64,000 nt of DNA, from the NCBI RefSeq assembly GCF_017355785.1, contig NZ_JAFEWE010000003.1, positions 1 to 64,000 of the forward strand. Direction: 5' to 3'. A model generated the notes under the pieces. That model was not told the origin of the DNA and made no database searches. It saw only the letters and a list, made by a program, of their open reading frames with translations. Position numbers and translations under genes: made by a program. The first letter of the stretch is position 1. The number at the start of each line of letters is the position of its first letter. Source of the stretch: Desertivirga arenae (GTDB lineage Bacteria > Bacteroidota > Bacteroidia > Sphingobacteriales > Sphingobacteriaceae). Below, piece by piece: positions 41,247 to 50,700 of the stretch.

Positions 41247-41307
41247 CAAATAATTGTGATAAGGTTTAGGTTAGTCTGCTGTCTCATACAGCAGGCTTTT
41301 TTATTTT
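41247..41307 (+). ncRNA. candidate small RNA of about 60 nt
   Basis: The promoter at 41211 is followed, 26 bases after the expected start, by a 10-bp stem AGTCTGCTGT/ACAGCAGGCT (41273-41297, one G-T pair) and TTTTTTATTTT. A transcript of roughly 60 bases would begin and end between the phytase-like gene and rnr. It has no ATG. The transcript is not known to exist; the call rests on the promoter-terminator pair. Confidence 0.5.
41273..41307 (+). terminator. intrinsic terminator of the candidate small RNA
   Basis: Hairpin with 10-bp stem and CTCAT loop, then TTTTTTATTTT on the plus strand. The opposite strand has no T tract, so it does not serve rnr. Confidence 0.75.
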
Positions 41308-41434
41308 AAGGGCTTCTGGGTATTTCAGCAGGCATAAATGCAGAAGGTCCCGCTTTTATTACCTGACCTTTGGAGCCGGGTAATTAGCAAGACCTTCTTT
41401 AATTTATTTAAAAGTTTTTAAACGCGTTCAGGCT

Positions 41435-43591
41435 TTAAAAATCCCATTCGTTTTTAGCTTTATCCTGGATCAGCGTGAAATCGATCTGCCGTTTAGCCAG
41501 ATCTACTTTCCTGACCATGATCTTAACTTCGTCGCCCAGCTGATACTTCTTCTTTTTGCGCTGACCGATGATGCAGTAATTTTTCTCGTCTAATACATAG
41601 AAATCGTCACTGATATCCCTTAACCGGATCATTCCTTCACACTTATTCTCAATGATCTCGACATACATACCCCATTCGGTAACACCTGAAATAATACCAT
41701 CGTATTCTCTTCCAATGTTCTCTTCGAGGTATTCTGCCTGTTTGTATTTCACCGATGCTCTTTCTGCATCGGCTGCTTTCTTCTCCATCTGAGAGGCATG
41801 CAGACATAGCTTCTCATAATGTTCGGCATTTACATTCTGACCACCGTCAAGATAGTGCTGCAAAAGACGATGAGCCATCACATCGGGATACCGTCTGATC
41901 GGAGAGGTGAAGTGCGTATAAAAATCAAAAGCCAAACCGTAGTGGCTTGTTTTTTTTGTCGTATAGATCGCTTTTGCCATGGAACGGATGGCAAGGGATG
42001 TTAGCACGTTCTGTTCTTTTTTCCCTTCAACATCTTCCATCAAGTGGTTTAACGAGCGTGCAATCTCCTTATCCGATTTGGTATTGATCTTATAACCGAA
42101 TTTAGAGGCAAATGCAGCGAAACTAAGCAATGTTTGTTCGTTAGGCGCATCGTGGGTACGGTAAACATAGGTAAGCTTGTTTTTGCCTTTTCCTTTTTTG
42201 GCAATAAACTCTGCTACTTTTCTGTTAGCGAGGAGCATGAAATCCTCAATTAACTTATGAGCGTCTTTCCGCTCTTTAACGTACACCCCTAAAGGCTTGC
42301 CGTTTTCGTCGAGTTTGAACTTTACCTCTGAGGTTTCAAAGCTGATTGCACCATGCTTGAACTTGCGGTCCCTCATCTTGTAAGCCAGATCATTAAGGAT
42401 CAGGATCTCTTCAGCATACTCTTTTGAGTTTCCTTCGATCACTTCCTGGGCTTCCTCGTAACTGAAACGCCTGTCTGAATGAATGATCGTTCTTCCGAAC
42501 CATTCGGTTATGATATTAGCTTCCTTATCTAACTCAAATACAGCAGAGAAACATAGTTTATCTTCTTTAGGGCGTAAGGAACAAACACCGTTGGAAAGTC
42601 TCTCAGGTAGCATCGGGATCACCCGGTCTACCAGGTAAACCGAAGTGCCACGGTCAAACGCCTCTTTATCCAGAGGGGAGTCTGGCAGAACATAGTGCGA
42701 AACATCCGCGATATGCACCCCAACCTCGTAATTACCATTATCCAGATATTGAAAGGAGATGGCATCATCAAAATCCTTGGCATCTACAGGGTCAATAGTA
42801 AATGTTAAGACCTGACGAAAATCCTTTCTCTTAGCGATCTCTTCTTCTGTGATCTCATCTGGAATTTGATTTGCTTCATCCTCTACTTCATCAGGAAATT
42901 GCAGTGGGAATCCATACTCGGCCAGAATAGCGTTCATCTCGGTGTTATTCTCGCCTTGTACACCTAATACCCTGGTGATAGTACCTATAGGATTTTTCGC
43001 TTCTTCTGGCCAGTCGGTTATTTTTGCAATGGCTTTTTCGCCATGTTTAGCACCGTTTAATTGTTCTAAAGGAATAAAGATATCCCTTAGCATTTTCTTA
43101 TCATCCGGAATGAAGAAGGCGAAATTTTCAGAAACCTTTACCAGTCCCGTAAATTCCATCTTTGCTCTTTCCAGAATTTCAACCACTTCGCCCTCTTTAC
43201 GCTTTCCTTTATTCTTGGCAAATACGTAGATCTTAACCCTGTCGCCATTCAAGGCTGTTTTAACTTTGCGTGGAGCAATATAGATGTCCTTTTCGAATTC
43301 ATCCTCAGGAATGATGAAGGCTGACCCGTCACTGGTCATTGATACGACTCCGGTAAGGAAGGTCTTCAATTCCTTCAGCTGGAATTTACCCATCTCTACT
43401 TCCTTGAACAAGCCATTCTTGGTTTCATCTTTTAAAACCTCCTTAATGATATCCCGTGATTCGGCATCCTGAAGGCTTAACTTTGCTGCTACCTGTTTGT
43501 AGTTTAAAGCTTTATTTCCGTTCTTCTCAAAGATATCACTGATAAGCTGAGAAAAAACCTGTATGATATGTGCTGTTTTCTTTTTAACCAT
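41435..43591 (-). CDS. rnr: ribonuclease R, 718 aa
   Basis: A 3'-5' exoribonuclease of the RNB family that degrades structured RNA. Domains in order: N-terminal helix-turn-helix-like segment and cold-shock domains (1-230), RNB catalytic domain with 'FTIDPVDAKDFDDAISF' (metal-binding Asp cluster) and 'HYGLAFDFYTHFTSPIRRYPD', and a C-terminal S1 domain ('GREYDGIISGVTEWGMYVEI'). Length is typical. Cytoplasmic. Confidence 0.95.
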   Translation of the reverse strand: MVKKKTAHIIQVFSQLISDIFEKNGNKALNYKQVAAKLSLQDAESRDIIKEVLKDETKNGLFKEVEMGKFQLKELKTFLTGVVSMTSDGSAFIIPEDEFEKDIYIAPRKVKTALNGDRVKIYVFAKNKGKRKEGEVVEILERAKMEFTGLVKVSENFAFFIPDDKKMLRDIFIPLEQLNGAKHGEKAIAKITDWPEEAKNPIGTITRVLGVQGENNTEMNAILAEYGFPLQFPDEVEDEANQIPDEITEEEIAKRKDFRQVLTFTIDPVDAKDFDDAISFQYLDNGNYEVGVHIADVSHYVLPDSPLDKEAFDRGTSVYLVDRVIPMLPERLSNGVCSLRPKEDKLCFSAVFELDKEANIITEWFGRTIIHSDRRFSYEEAQEVIEGNSKEYAEEILILNDLAYKMRDRKFKHGAISFETSEVKFKLDENGKPLGVYVKERKDAHKLIEDFMLLANRKVAEFIAKKGKGKNKLTYVYRTHDAPNEQTLLSFAAFASKFGYKINTKSDKEIARSLNHLMEDVEGKKEQNVLTSLAIRSMAKAIYTTKKTSHYGLAFDFYTHFTSPIRRYPDVMAHRLLQHYLDGGQNVNAEHYEKLCLHASQMEKKAADAERASVKYKQAEYLEENIGREYDGIISGVTEWGMYVEIIENKCEGMIRLRDISDDFYVLDEKNYCIIGQRKKKKYQLGDEVKIMVRKVDLAKRQIDFTLIQDKAKNEWDF

Positions 43592-43724
43592 TGTTTTTAA
43601 TAGAGGCTTGCGCCCACTTTAATAATACTGATGATGTGAACCGAATTCACATTTGTGGAATAACAAGAATCTTTTAAAATCGTTCTCTTTTCCATTTTGA
43701 TAAATCTGTTTTGGATCATCAGCT

Positions 43725-44435
43725 TTACACTATTACAATATTCTCGTCTGCCATCAGGGGCAGACTTTTAAACTTTAATAATAGCTGAGCTGTAGTGATC
43801 ACGTCTTTTTGACAATATGTTTTGATACGCTCTACGTCTTTTTCTTTCCAGTAAACCCAGTGCACATCGCTGCCGTTGATATCATCCTTAGGGGTAGGGA
43901 TATTAAAAACTGCGGCTAGCAGATTTAAGGAGGTGTAATTTTTATAATCTCCAAACTTCCATAGGTCCATGGTGTCCAGATGATTGATCTCCCATGGCTT
44001 TTTACCGCTGATCCTAAGCTGAGACGGAATACAAAGTTCGTTGATCAGTGTGCGCCGGCACAAATACGGAAAATCAAACTCTTTACCGTTATGGGCACAA
44101 AGGGTAAAATTAGGAGGCTGCTTATCTAACAGGGAGATAAATTCAGAAAGCAGATGGCACTCGTTGTCACCAGCAAATGATTTAACGCGTAAACCTACCT
44201 GTTCATTGTGTTTGGTAAAGATTCCTACTGATATGCAAACTATCTTACCAAATTCGGCCATGATACCCGCGCGGGGATAATACTCATCTGGTGTTTCACC
44301 CTCTTTCCGGGCCGAACGGGTTTTTAACTCCCATAGTTGTTTGAAAACGTCGGGCACCTCCTCGAACGAGCTATATTGAGGTACCGTTTCGATATCCAAA
44401 ACCATTACTTGCTGAAGATCTAAGTTTTCGAGCAT
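43725..44435 (-). CDS. DEDD 3'-5' exonuclease (PF10108 type), 236 aa
   Basis: An exonuclease of the polymerase-B-like DEDD group. Exo I 'VLDIETVP' (Asp, Glu), Exo II 'CAHNGKEFDFPYL' (Asp) and Exo III 'YCQKDVITTAQ' (Tyr, Asp) are in order. Only the exonuclease domain is present, no polymerase part. It probably trims DNA or RNA 3' ends; exact substrate unknown. It lies 20 bases downstream of the pbpC gene on the same strand. Confidence 0.85.
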   Translation of the reverse strand: MLENLDLQQVMVLDIETVPQYSSFEEVPDVFKQLWELKTRSARKEGETPDEYYPRAGIMAEFGKIVCISVGIFTKHNEQVGLRVKSFAGDNECHLLSEFISLLDKQPPNFTLCAHNGKEFDFPYLCRRTLINELCIPSQLRISGKKPWEINHLDTMDLWKFGDYKNYTSLNLLAAVFNIPTPKDDINGSDVHWVYWKEKDVERIKTYCQKDVITTAQLLLKFKSLPLMADENIVIV

Positions 44436-44455
44436 TGGGCAATATAGTAATTGTT

Positions 44456-46861
44456 TTAAAGTTCTTCCTTAGCCAGTACAGTAAATGTTTGTTGTACCCG
44501 CAGGCCTTCCTGGTCTACCAGTGTGATGACATGTTTTCCAGGAGGAGGTAGCAGCGCCATTTGATGCAGTTCTCGTGTAAGGCCAAGAAAGGTATTATCC
44601 AGATGCCAGTACACTTTCTCGCCAACCTTGCGATGGGCGGCATAAAATATCACCTGCTGTTGCTTCCCATCAATTCCTTTGGGAATATAGATCCTTGCAT
44701 TATTTTTCGGATAGATCAATTCCATACTTGCTCCTTCGACTCCCTGGCAGCCCTCTCTGAACGGGGGAGGTGTGCGGTAGGAATAGTTCTTCGTTTTGTA
44801 ATAATATTCCATAGCCGGAGGCAGAACGAACCAGGAACGATGGATCATGTTGGACGGCGACTCGCAATCGGAAGTTACCTGATATCGCCCGGTCCGGTCC
44901 AGATGCACCATTTGATGAAAGTTACATACCGGAGCATGTGCAGAAGCAGCAGGTAGTGGTATTGTTGTTGTGTTTGTGCACATGGTCGATGCCTTGAATC
45001 CACTCTCCTGGCAAACCTTTACTGGCTTCATCTCTCGAACAGGAGGACTGAACCAATTATTTCCAGACGATGGCGGCAGGAGTCTGAATATATCGAACAG
45101 TACCGGTCCGGCGGCATCAATTCCAGTCAGCCCAGGTCGTCCTTCACCATCGGTGTTGCCCGCCCAAACACATACTACATAACGCGGCGTTACACCCAAG
45201 GCCCAGGCATCCCTGAACCCAAAGCTGGTGCCTGTTTTCCACGCTATTTGCTGAGAACCGGTGAACTGTTTCCATAATAGCTCTTCGCCCGGGCGCATCA
45301 CTTCATTCATTGCCTGGAAGGTATAATAGATGGATGCCGCACTTAACAGATCACTTTTGTCGCTCTGCTGGTTTGCTTTTATTTCATGATATGATGGAGA
45401 ATGCCAATCGATCTTATTATAATTCCCATCGCGGTTATAATGATTAAGTGAGCGGGCCATACTGGCATATATTCCGCTTAGTTGCCACATCGTAACCTCA
45501 CAACCACCCAGAATAAGTGAAAGCCCGTAAAAATCAGGAGGCTGATGAAGCGAGCTAACTCCAATCTTTTTTAAGAATTCATGAAAACGTTCATAGCGGT
45601 ATTGCTGCAACATTCGTACAGCTGGAACATTTAAGGAACGGGCGAGGGCTTTCGAGGCCGGAACAGCACCATCATAACCGAGGTCATAATTATTAGGTTG
45701 GTAACCCGCAATCTGGGTAGGTATATCAGGTACGAGACTATGAGGTAGCGTCATCCCTTCATTCAGCATGGCCGCATACAGCAATGGCTTGAGTGTACTT
45801 CCCGGACTCCTGGGAGCCTGAATTACATCGACGTGGCTTTCGATCTCCTTATTTTCAGGTTGATAAATATTCCCGGCGTAGGCTAATACAGCCCCGCTTT
45901 CTACATCAAGTACAAGGGCTGCACAATTACTTACCTGGTTGGCCATCAAGCGCTGATGGTGAACATTTAGGATGTTTGTTACCTGCTTCTGCAAGGTACT
46001 TTTCACCGTGGTCCTGATTCTGGTACTGCTTAGCTTCCCTTGCTTGTAATCGTTCCTGACGAGGTTTAGCAAATGAGGACTTAGCTCGGGTAGCGCAAAA
46101 GGCTTACCGGGTAGAGGTTCGGACTTAGCGAGCTTAGCTTCAACTTCAGTAAGGACCTGTTCTGCTTGAAGAATATCAATTAAACGGTTCCTTTTACGAA
46201 GAAGCCGGGTTCTGTTCTTGCCCGGGTGTACCAGCGAAGGAGCATTGGGAAGTACCGCCAGAGTAGCCGTTTCTCCCCAGGACAACTTGGATGGTTCTCT
46301 TCCGAAATACCGCCATGAGGCTGCTTCCAAACCTACTACATTTGAACCAAAGGGCGCATTAGCAGCATAAAGACTTAGGATTTCGTCCTTGGTATACCGG
46401 ATATTTAATCGCACTGCCTTTATACCTTCAAGAAGCTTATTGAAATAACTCCGCTTATTTCTGGCTGAAAGCCTTATGAGTTGCATATCCAGCGTACTGG
46501 CTCCGCTAATTATCCTCCTTTTACCAAAATTTTGTTTTAAAGCACGTGCTATAGACAAAGGATTAACGCCAATATGATGGTAGAAGCTTCTATCTTCAAA
46601 AGCAAGGATGCATCTTCTAAATTTTTCGGGAACTGCATTAGAAGCTGGAAATCTCCATTGACCATCTTCTGCTATTGCCGAAGTAAGTAATTCACCCTCC
46701 GCACTTTCAACTACAAAAGAGGTTGGTGTATTAAAAAGAGGTTCTGGAACTGAAAACCAGAAAAGCAGGAATGCAGCAAACAGAAGCATGGTGAGTAAGA
46801 ACTTCCCGGAGAATGATTTTCTTAAAGTGAGATATCGATTGCGGAGAATGCTGCCAGACAT
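44456..46861 (-). CDS. pbpC: penicillin-binding protein 1C, 801 aa
   Basis: A bifunctional peptidoglycan synthase with one N-terminal membrane anchor (about 19-40). Glycosyltransferase domain: 'ILAFEDRSFYHHIGVNPLS' with catalytic Glu. Transpeptidase: 'SPGSTLKPLLYAAML' (Ser-x-x-Lys), 'ARSLNVPAV' (Ser-x-Asn) and 'AWKTGTSFGFRDAW' (Lys-Thr-Gly). The C-terminal 90 residues are the PBP1C-specific BiPBP_C domain. Pairs with an alpha-2-macroglobulin gene in many Gram-negative bacteria, as here (separated by a plus-strand gene). Confidence 0.93.
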   Translation of the reverse strand: MSGSILRNRYLTLRKSFSGKFLLTMLLFAAFLLFWFSVPEPLFNTPTSFVVESAEGELLTSAIAEDGQWRFPASNAVPEKFRRCILAFEDRSFYHHIGVNPLSIARALKQNFGKRRIISGASTLDMQLIRLSARNKRSYFNKLLEGIKAVRLNIRYTKDEILSLYAANAPFGSNVVGLEAASWRYFGREPSKLSWGETATLAVLPNAPSLVHPGKNRTRLLRKRNRLIDILQAEQVLTEVEAKLAKSEPLPGKPFALPELSPHLLNLVRNDYKQGKLSSTRIRTTVKSTLQKQVTNILNVHHQRLMANQVSNCAALVLDVESGAVLAYAGNIYQPENKEIESHVDVIQAPRSPGSTLKPLLYAAMLNEGMTLPHSLVPDIPTQIAGYQPNNYDLGYDGAVPASKALARSLNVPAVRMLQQYRYERFHEFLKKIGVSSLHQPPDFYGLSLILGGCEVTMWQLSGIYASMARSLNHYNRDGNYNKIDWHSPSYHEIKANQQSDKSDLLSAASIYYTFQAMNEVMRPGEELLWKQFTGSQQIAWKTGTSFGFRDAWALGVTPRYVVCVWAGNTDGEGRPGLTGIDAAGPVLFDIFRLLPPSSGNNWFSPPVREMKPVKVCQESGFKASTMCTNTTTIPLPAASAHAPVCNFHQMVHLDRTGRYQVTSDCESPSNMIHRSWFVLPPAMEYYYKTKNYSYRTPPPFREGCQGVEGASMELIYPKNNARIYIPKGIDGKQQQVIFYAAHRKVGEKVYWHLDNTFLGLTRELHQMALLPPPGKHVITLVDQEGLRVQQTFTVLAKEEL

Positions 46862-47067
46862 GTTCAGGTAACGAAATGCAAGGGATAAATATACTATTCT
46901 TCTGAAATTGAAGATACTGATTTAATCAGTTATAAAGGTCATAGTTTTTTAAGCAAAACGGGGGGTTGGTCAAGGTTAGTAGTGATAATAGTCCATTTTG
47001 TACTGATATGGGTCATGTTTAAAAAACTGATGGCCATCTAATTTAGCCGGCAAATAAAACTGGCTGA

Positions 47068-47649
47068 ATGAATATAAAACGTTTACTTAAATCTAAAAGG
47101 TTAATGGCAAGCTGCATGATCCTGACGGCCCTGGCAGCAAAAGGCCAATCTGAATTTAAAGTACACGAGTCAGGAGAAAAGGGAGCACATCGCTTTACGT
47201 TTTCTCTGGCCCAGGTATACTTCCAGGAAGGTAAAAGCGATGAAATACGCAATACCTTTGTTCCTGCCTATACTTTCAATTACGATTACATGATCACGTC
47301 GCGCTGGTCTTTAGGGATGCATAATGATATTCCGATGCAGGATATAGAAAAAGAGGAGGAGTTGCACGATTTTAGATTGTCATCGTCAGAAAGGCCGGTA
47401 GCAACGAAGATCATAGGGGCCTACCATACCCATAAGAATATTGGTTTATTATTTGGGATCGGTGACGAGATCTCTCATCATGAGAACTTTTTTATTACTT
47501 CTGCAGGAGCCGAGTATGAATTTCATTTGAAATCCTCCTGGCAGCTAGGAGCAGAGCTGGTTTATGATTACAAGGTACATACAGCAGATACCTGGATGAT
47601 GGGCATCGGGATATCTAAAGTATTGACAAGACATCGGCATAAAGGATAA
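47068..47649 (+). CDS. small outer-membrane-like protein, 193 aa
   Basis: Not assigned to a named family. A basic N-terminal signal-like helix (about 1-24) precedes beta-strand-rich sequence with aromatic turns ('FVPAYTFNYDYMITSRWSLG', 'LLFGIGDEISHHENFF', 'YEFHLKSSWQLGAELVYDY'). This layout suggests an eight-stranded outer-membrane barrel. It is inserted in the opposite orientation between pbpC and the A2M gene. Confidence 0.6.
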   Translation: MNIKRLLKSKRLMASCMILTALAAKGQSEFKVHESGEKGAHRFTFSLAQVYFQEGKSDEIRNTFVPAYTFNYDYMITSRWSLGMHNDIPMQDIEKEEELHDFRLSSSERPVATKIIGAYHTHKNIGLLFGIGDEISHHENFFITSAGAEYEFHLKSSWQLGAELVYDYKVHTADTWMMGIGISKVLTRHRHKG

Positions 47650-47684
47650 AAGGCGGGCTAAACTGAACCAGTCTCTAGAAGAAA

Positions 47685-47740
47685 GAAAGCCCTTTGAAGC
47701 AAGGGCTTTCGGAAGGAATAGGTGGAACCTATTCCTTTTT
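47685..47740 (+). terminator. double hairpin terminator between convergent genes
   Basis: Two perfect hairpins in a row: GAAAGCCCTT/AAGGGCTTTC (47685-47710) and GGAATAGGT/ACCTATTCC (47715-47735), the second followed by TTTTTTATT on the plus strand. On the minus strand the first is followed by CTTTCTTC, so it can serve both strands. Confidence 0.8.
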
Positions 47741-47745
47741 TATTA

Positions 47746-50700
47746 TTACTGATTATTGGTCACCTGAACCCATTGACCAGGGTGTGCTGCCGAAATGGAT
47801 GAATTATACATGGCTTCGCAATAGGTGGCGGGTAAATAGAACTTGCCGATATAAGAAGCGTTAAGCAGTACAAAGAAGGTGGCTTCTTTACGCTCTTGCA
47901 AACTGAAGTAAGTATTTACACGATCATCGCGAACATCCTTGTAATCGTAATTTGTTGCTTGAATACTTTCTTCACTATTCAGCAGACGGGTATTTATGAT
48001 CTCCCAACCAGAGGGGAACAATTGCGTTAAAGCCAGATTATCATACCGCCCCAGTTTACCCGGATTAGTAATGTTTACCTGGGCCATAAAATCTGTTCCC
48101 TGAGGGAGGGTAGCGGGGTCTAATAATTGACCTCCCATAGTGAAATAATTTACCCGCATCGACAAAACATCATCGTTGTTCTCGGCAAAGTGCTCCTGGC
48201 CAACGGCTGGCTTACCCTGCTGGATGATTCGAATAAATAGCCGGCTTTTTCCTTTATTGGTAAATAATGCCTTATTTGCTGCATTCACTGCTGAAGGCTG
48301 AGACCAGACATAGGAGCTTTCGTTCACACTGCCTTTTGTTCCATTCAGGGAATAAGCGAATTGTAATTTACTTCCTGCAGCGGTTGCTCCACAATAACGG
48401 GCAAGTGCAATCAGGGCATAAGCCGTTGATTGCGTACTGTACCATTCTTGCTGTGATAAGCGGAATGCAAGGCCCTTCGCCAGAGAATATGCCTCCTTAT
48501 TACGTCCTAAAAGCACCAGTGTTTCTAATATCATGGCCTGATCCCTGATGTCGGAGCCGAAGGTGCCAATGGATTGCCTGTAAGGTTTTACAGACATCGG
48601 TAATCCGCGCGTAAGTTGAACAGCGACCTCGGTCTGTCCGGCCAGGCGGTAGGCGGCGGCCAATTGCCATTTTGCCGGAATTGACAGGTATTTAAACTCT
48701 TTCAGCCTGTTCATTGCTCCAAGCTCCGCAGATTTTGAAAGGGCAAGAAGGTAGAGACGATAAGCCTGTAAAAGATCGCCACCATAGAAGTTGAGGGTGG
48801 AAGGTGTCCAGGATACCGCTTTGTTTTTTTGGAACTTTTTCCACTGCGCCATAAACCCTGAAGGCAGGGTATAGCCATTGGCCTCTGCCTCAAGGAGAAA
48901 ATGTCCTGCATAATTGGTACACCACTCATCCGGATCCTGCAAGCCTGGCCAGTAGGCAATACCTCCATCGGAAGTTTGATATCCATTTAATCTTCCTATT
49001 GCTGCTTTTATATTGTACTCGGTCTGGGCTTTCTTTTTATCCGACAACTTTAACAACTTCGATAAATGTAACTGAGGAAAGGCTGCTGAAGTAACCTGCT
49101 CTGCACAGCCGTGTGGATACTGTATCAGATAACTTAATCGCTTGTCTAAATTCATCGGGGCGATAGAGGAAACCTCTATTGTGGCCTTATTAGTACCTGC
49201 AGTACCATAGGGAGCAAATGGAATACTTAAAGAACTTCCTGGTTCCAGTGTTTTTTCTATTACCCTTGTAATGACAGGGTTTGGATTTCGCACATCCAGT
49301 TCTACATCATAGGATGCCGTTTCTTTTCCACTGCGTGCCAGCACCTTGATCTTTGCTATTCCCGCTACATTCTTTGTTGCCAGGTCGAGATAAAGTAATT
49401 GGTCCCCTTGCTTTTGAAAATCAACTGTCCTTTTGTTTCCCGTGATGAAATTAAAGGCATTTGATTGCACCTCTATGGACACCTGTTTAATGGAATTGCT
49501 CATGGAGAATACAGTAACGGGAAGTTTAAATTGCTCGCCTGGAGACAGTACCCGTGGAAGGGTGGCAAGCACCATTAATGGCTTCTTCACCTTCACCGCC
49601 TTTTCGGCAAAGCCATACGCTCCATTTTGTCCCGCAATGACCATCACCCTTACCGATCCTACATATTGTGGTAATTTAAAGGAGTGGGTTTTAGAACTGC
49701 CATCAGATTTGAAAGGCCCGAGAAACTTAACAACAGGTTTAAATCGATTAGCCGTAGGATTTTTACCTCCCTTGCCCGATTGCCGGTCGCCACCGATACT
49801 AAGGATACGCTGAAGTTCGCCGCCATAGGCACCAATGACGTAATCGAAGAGGTCCCATGTTTTAACCCCTAAACCTTCCCTGGCGTAAAAACTTGCATGA
49901 GGGTCGGGGGTAGGAAAGTTAGTGATATCTAAGAGACCTTCATCCACTATGGCTATGGTGTACGTCATTGCTTTGCCGGAAGCTTCTGAAACAGTGAGGG
50001 ATGCATTAGACTCGGGTCGTATCTCCTCAGGCATTTTAATTAGAGGCTTCAGAATAGTTTCCGGATCTTCAACTTCAATAGGTATTACTCCATACATCCT
50101 TATAGGAAGGTCGTTGATCGTTTGTGAATGAGGTTGAAGCAGGGTAATGTTTACAAAAACATTGGGTGTCATGCTCGCATCGGCCCTAAACCGGACTTGG
50201 GTTTGTCCTTTTTTAGCCTCAAACCAGAAACGTCTGATCACTCTGCTTCCGTTTTCAATGCTTACCAATCCTCTTCCTGCGTTCCCAGAAGGAATGGTAA
50301 GTGTAACTTGTTCTCCTGCCCGGTATTTCGATTTGTCGGACGTGAAAGATAACATGGAAGCTTCTGTTGGATTTTCACTCTGCATCCTTTCGGCCCAATT
50401 TGGCCAGTCGATGTAAACAATCTTGCCGGAAGTATGCCCTGTCCGAGGATCTCTCACCCTTACCAGGAACCTTCCCCAGTCTGGCTGATTGATTCTAAGG
50501 TTCCAGCTTCCCTTACCATTATTCAGCGTTACTGTACTGGTTGAAATCAATTTATTGTACTCATCCTGGGTGAAGTTACTGACGGAGCTTTCGTCCTCGT
50601 CCCACCACCAGGCCCATTTCATCTTATAAAGTTCTACTTCAACTTCCTGAGAACCCGACAGCGGTCGTCCTTCGGTATTAACATTAACGATCTCAACGAG

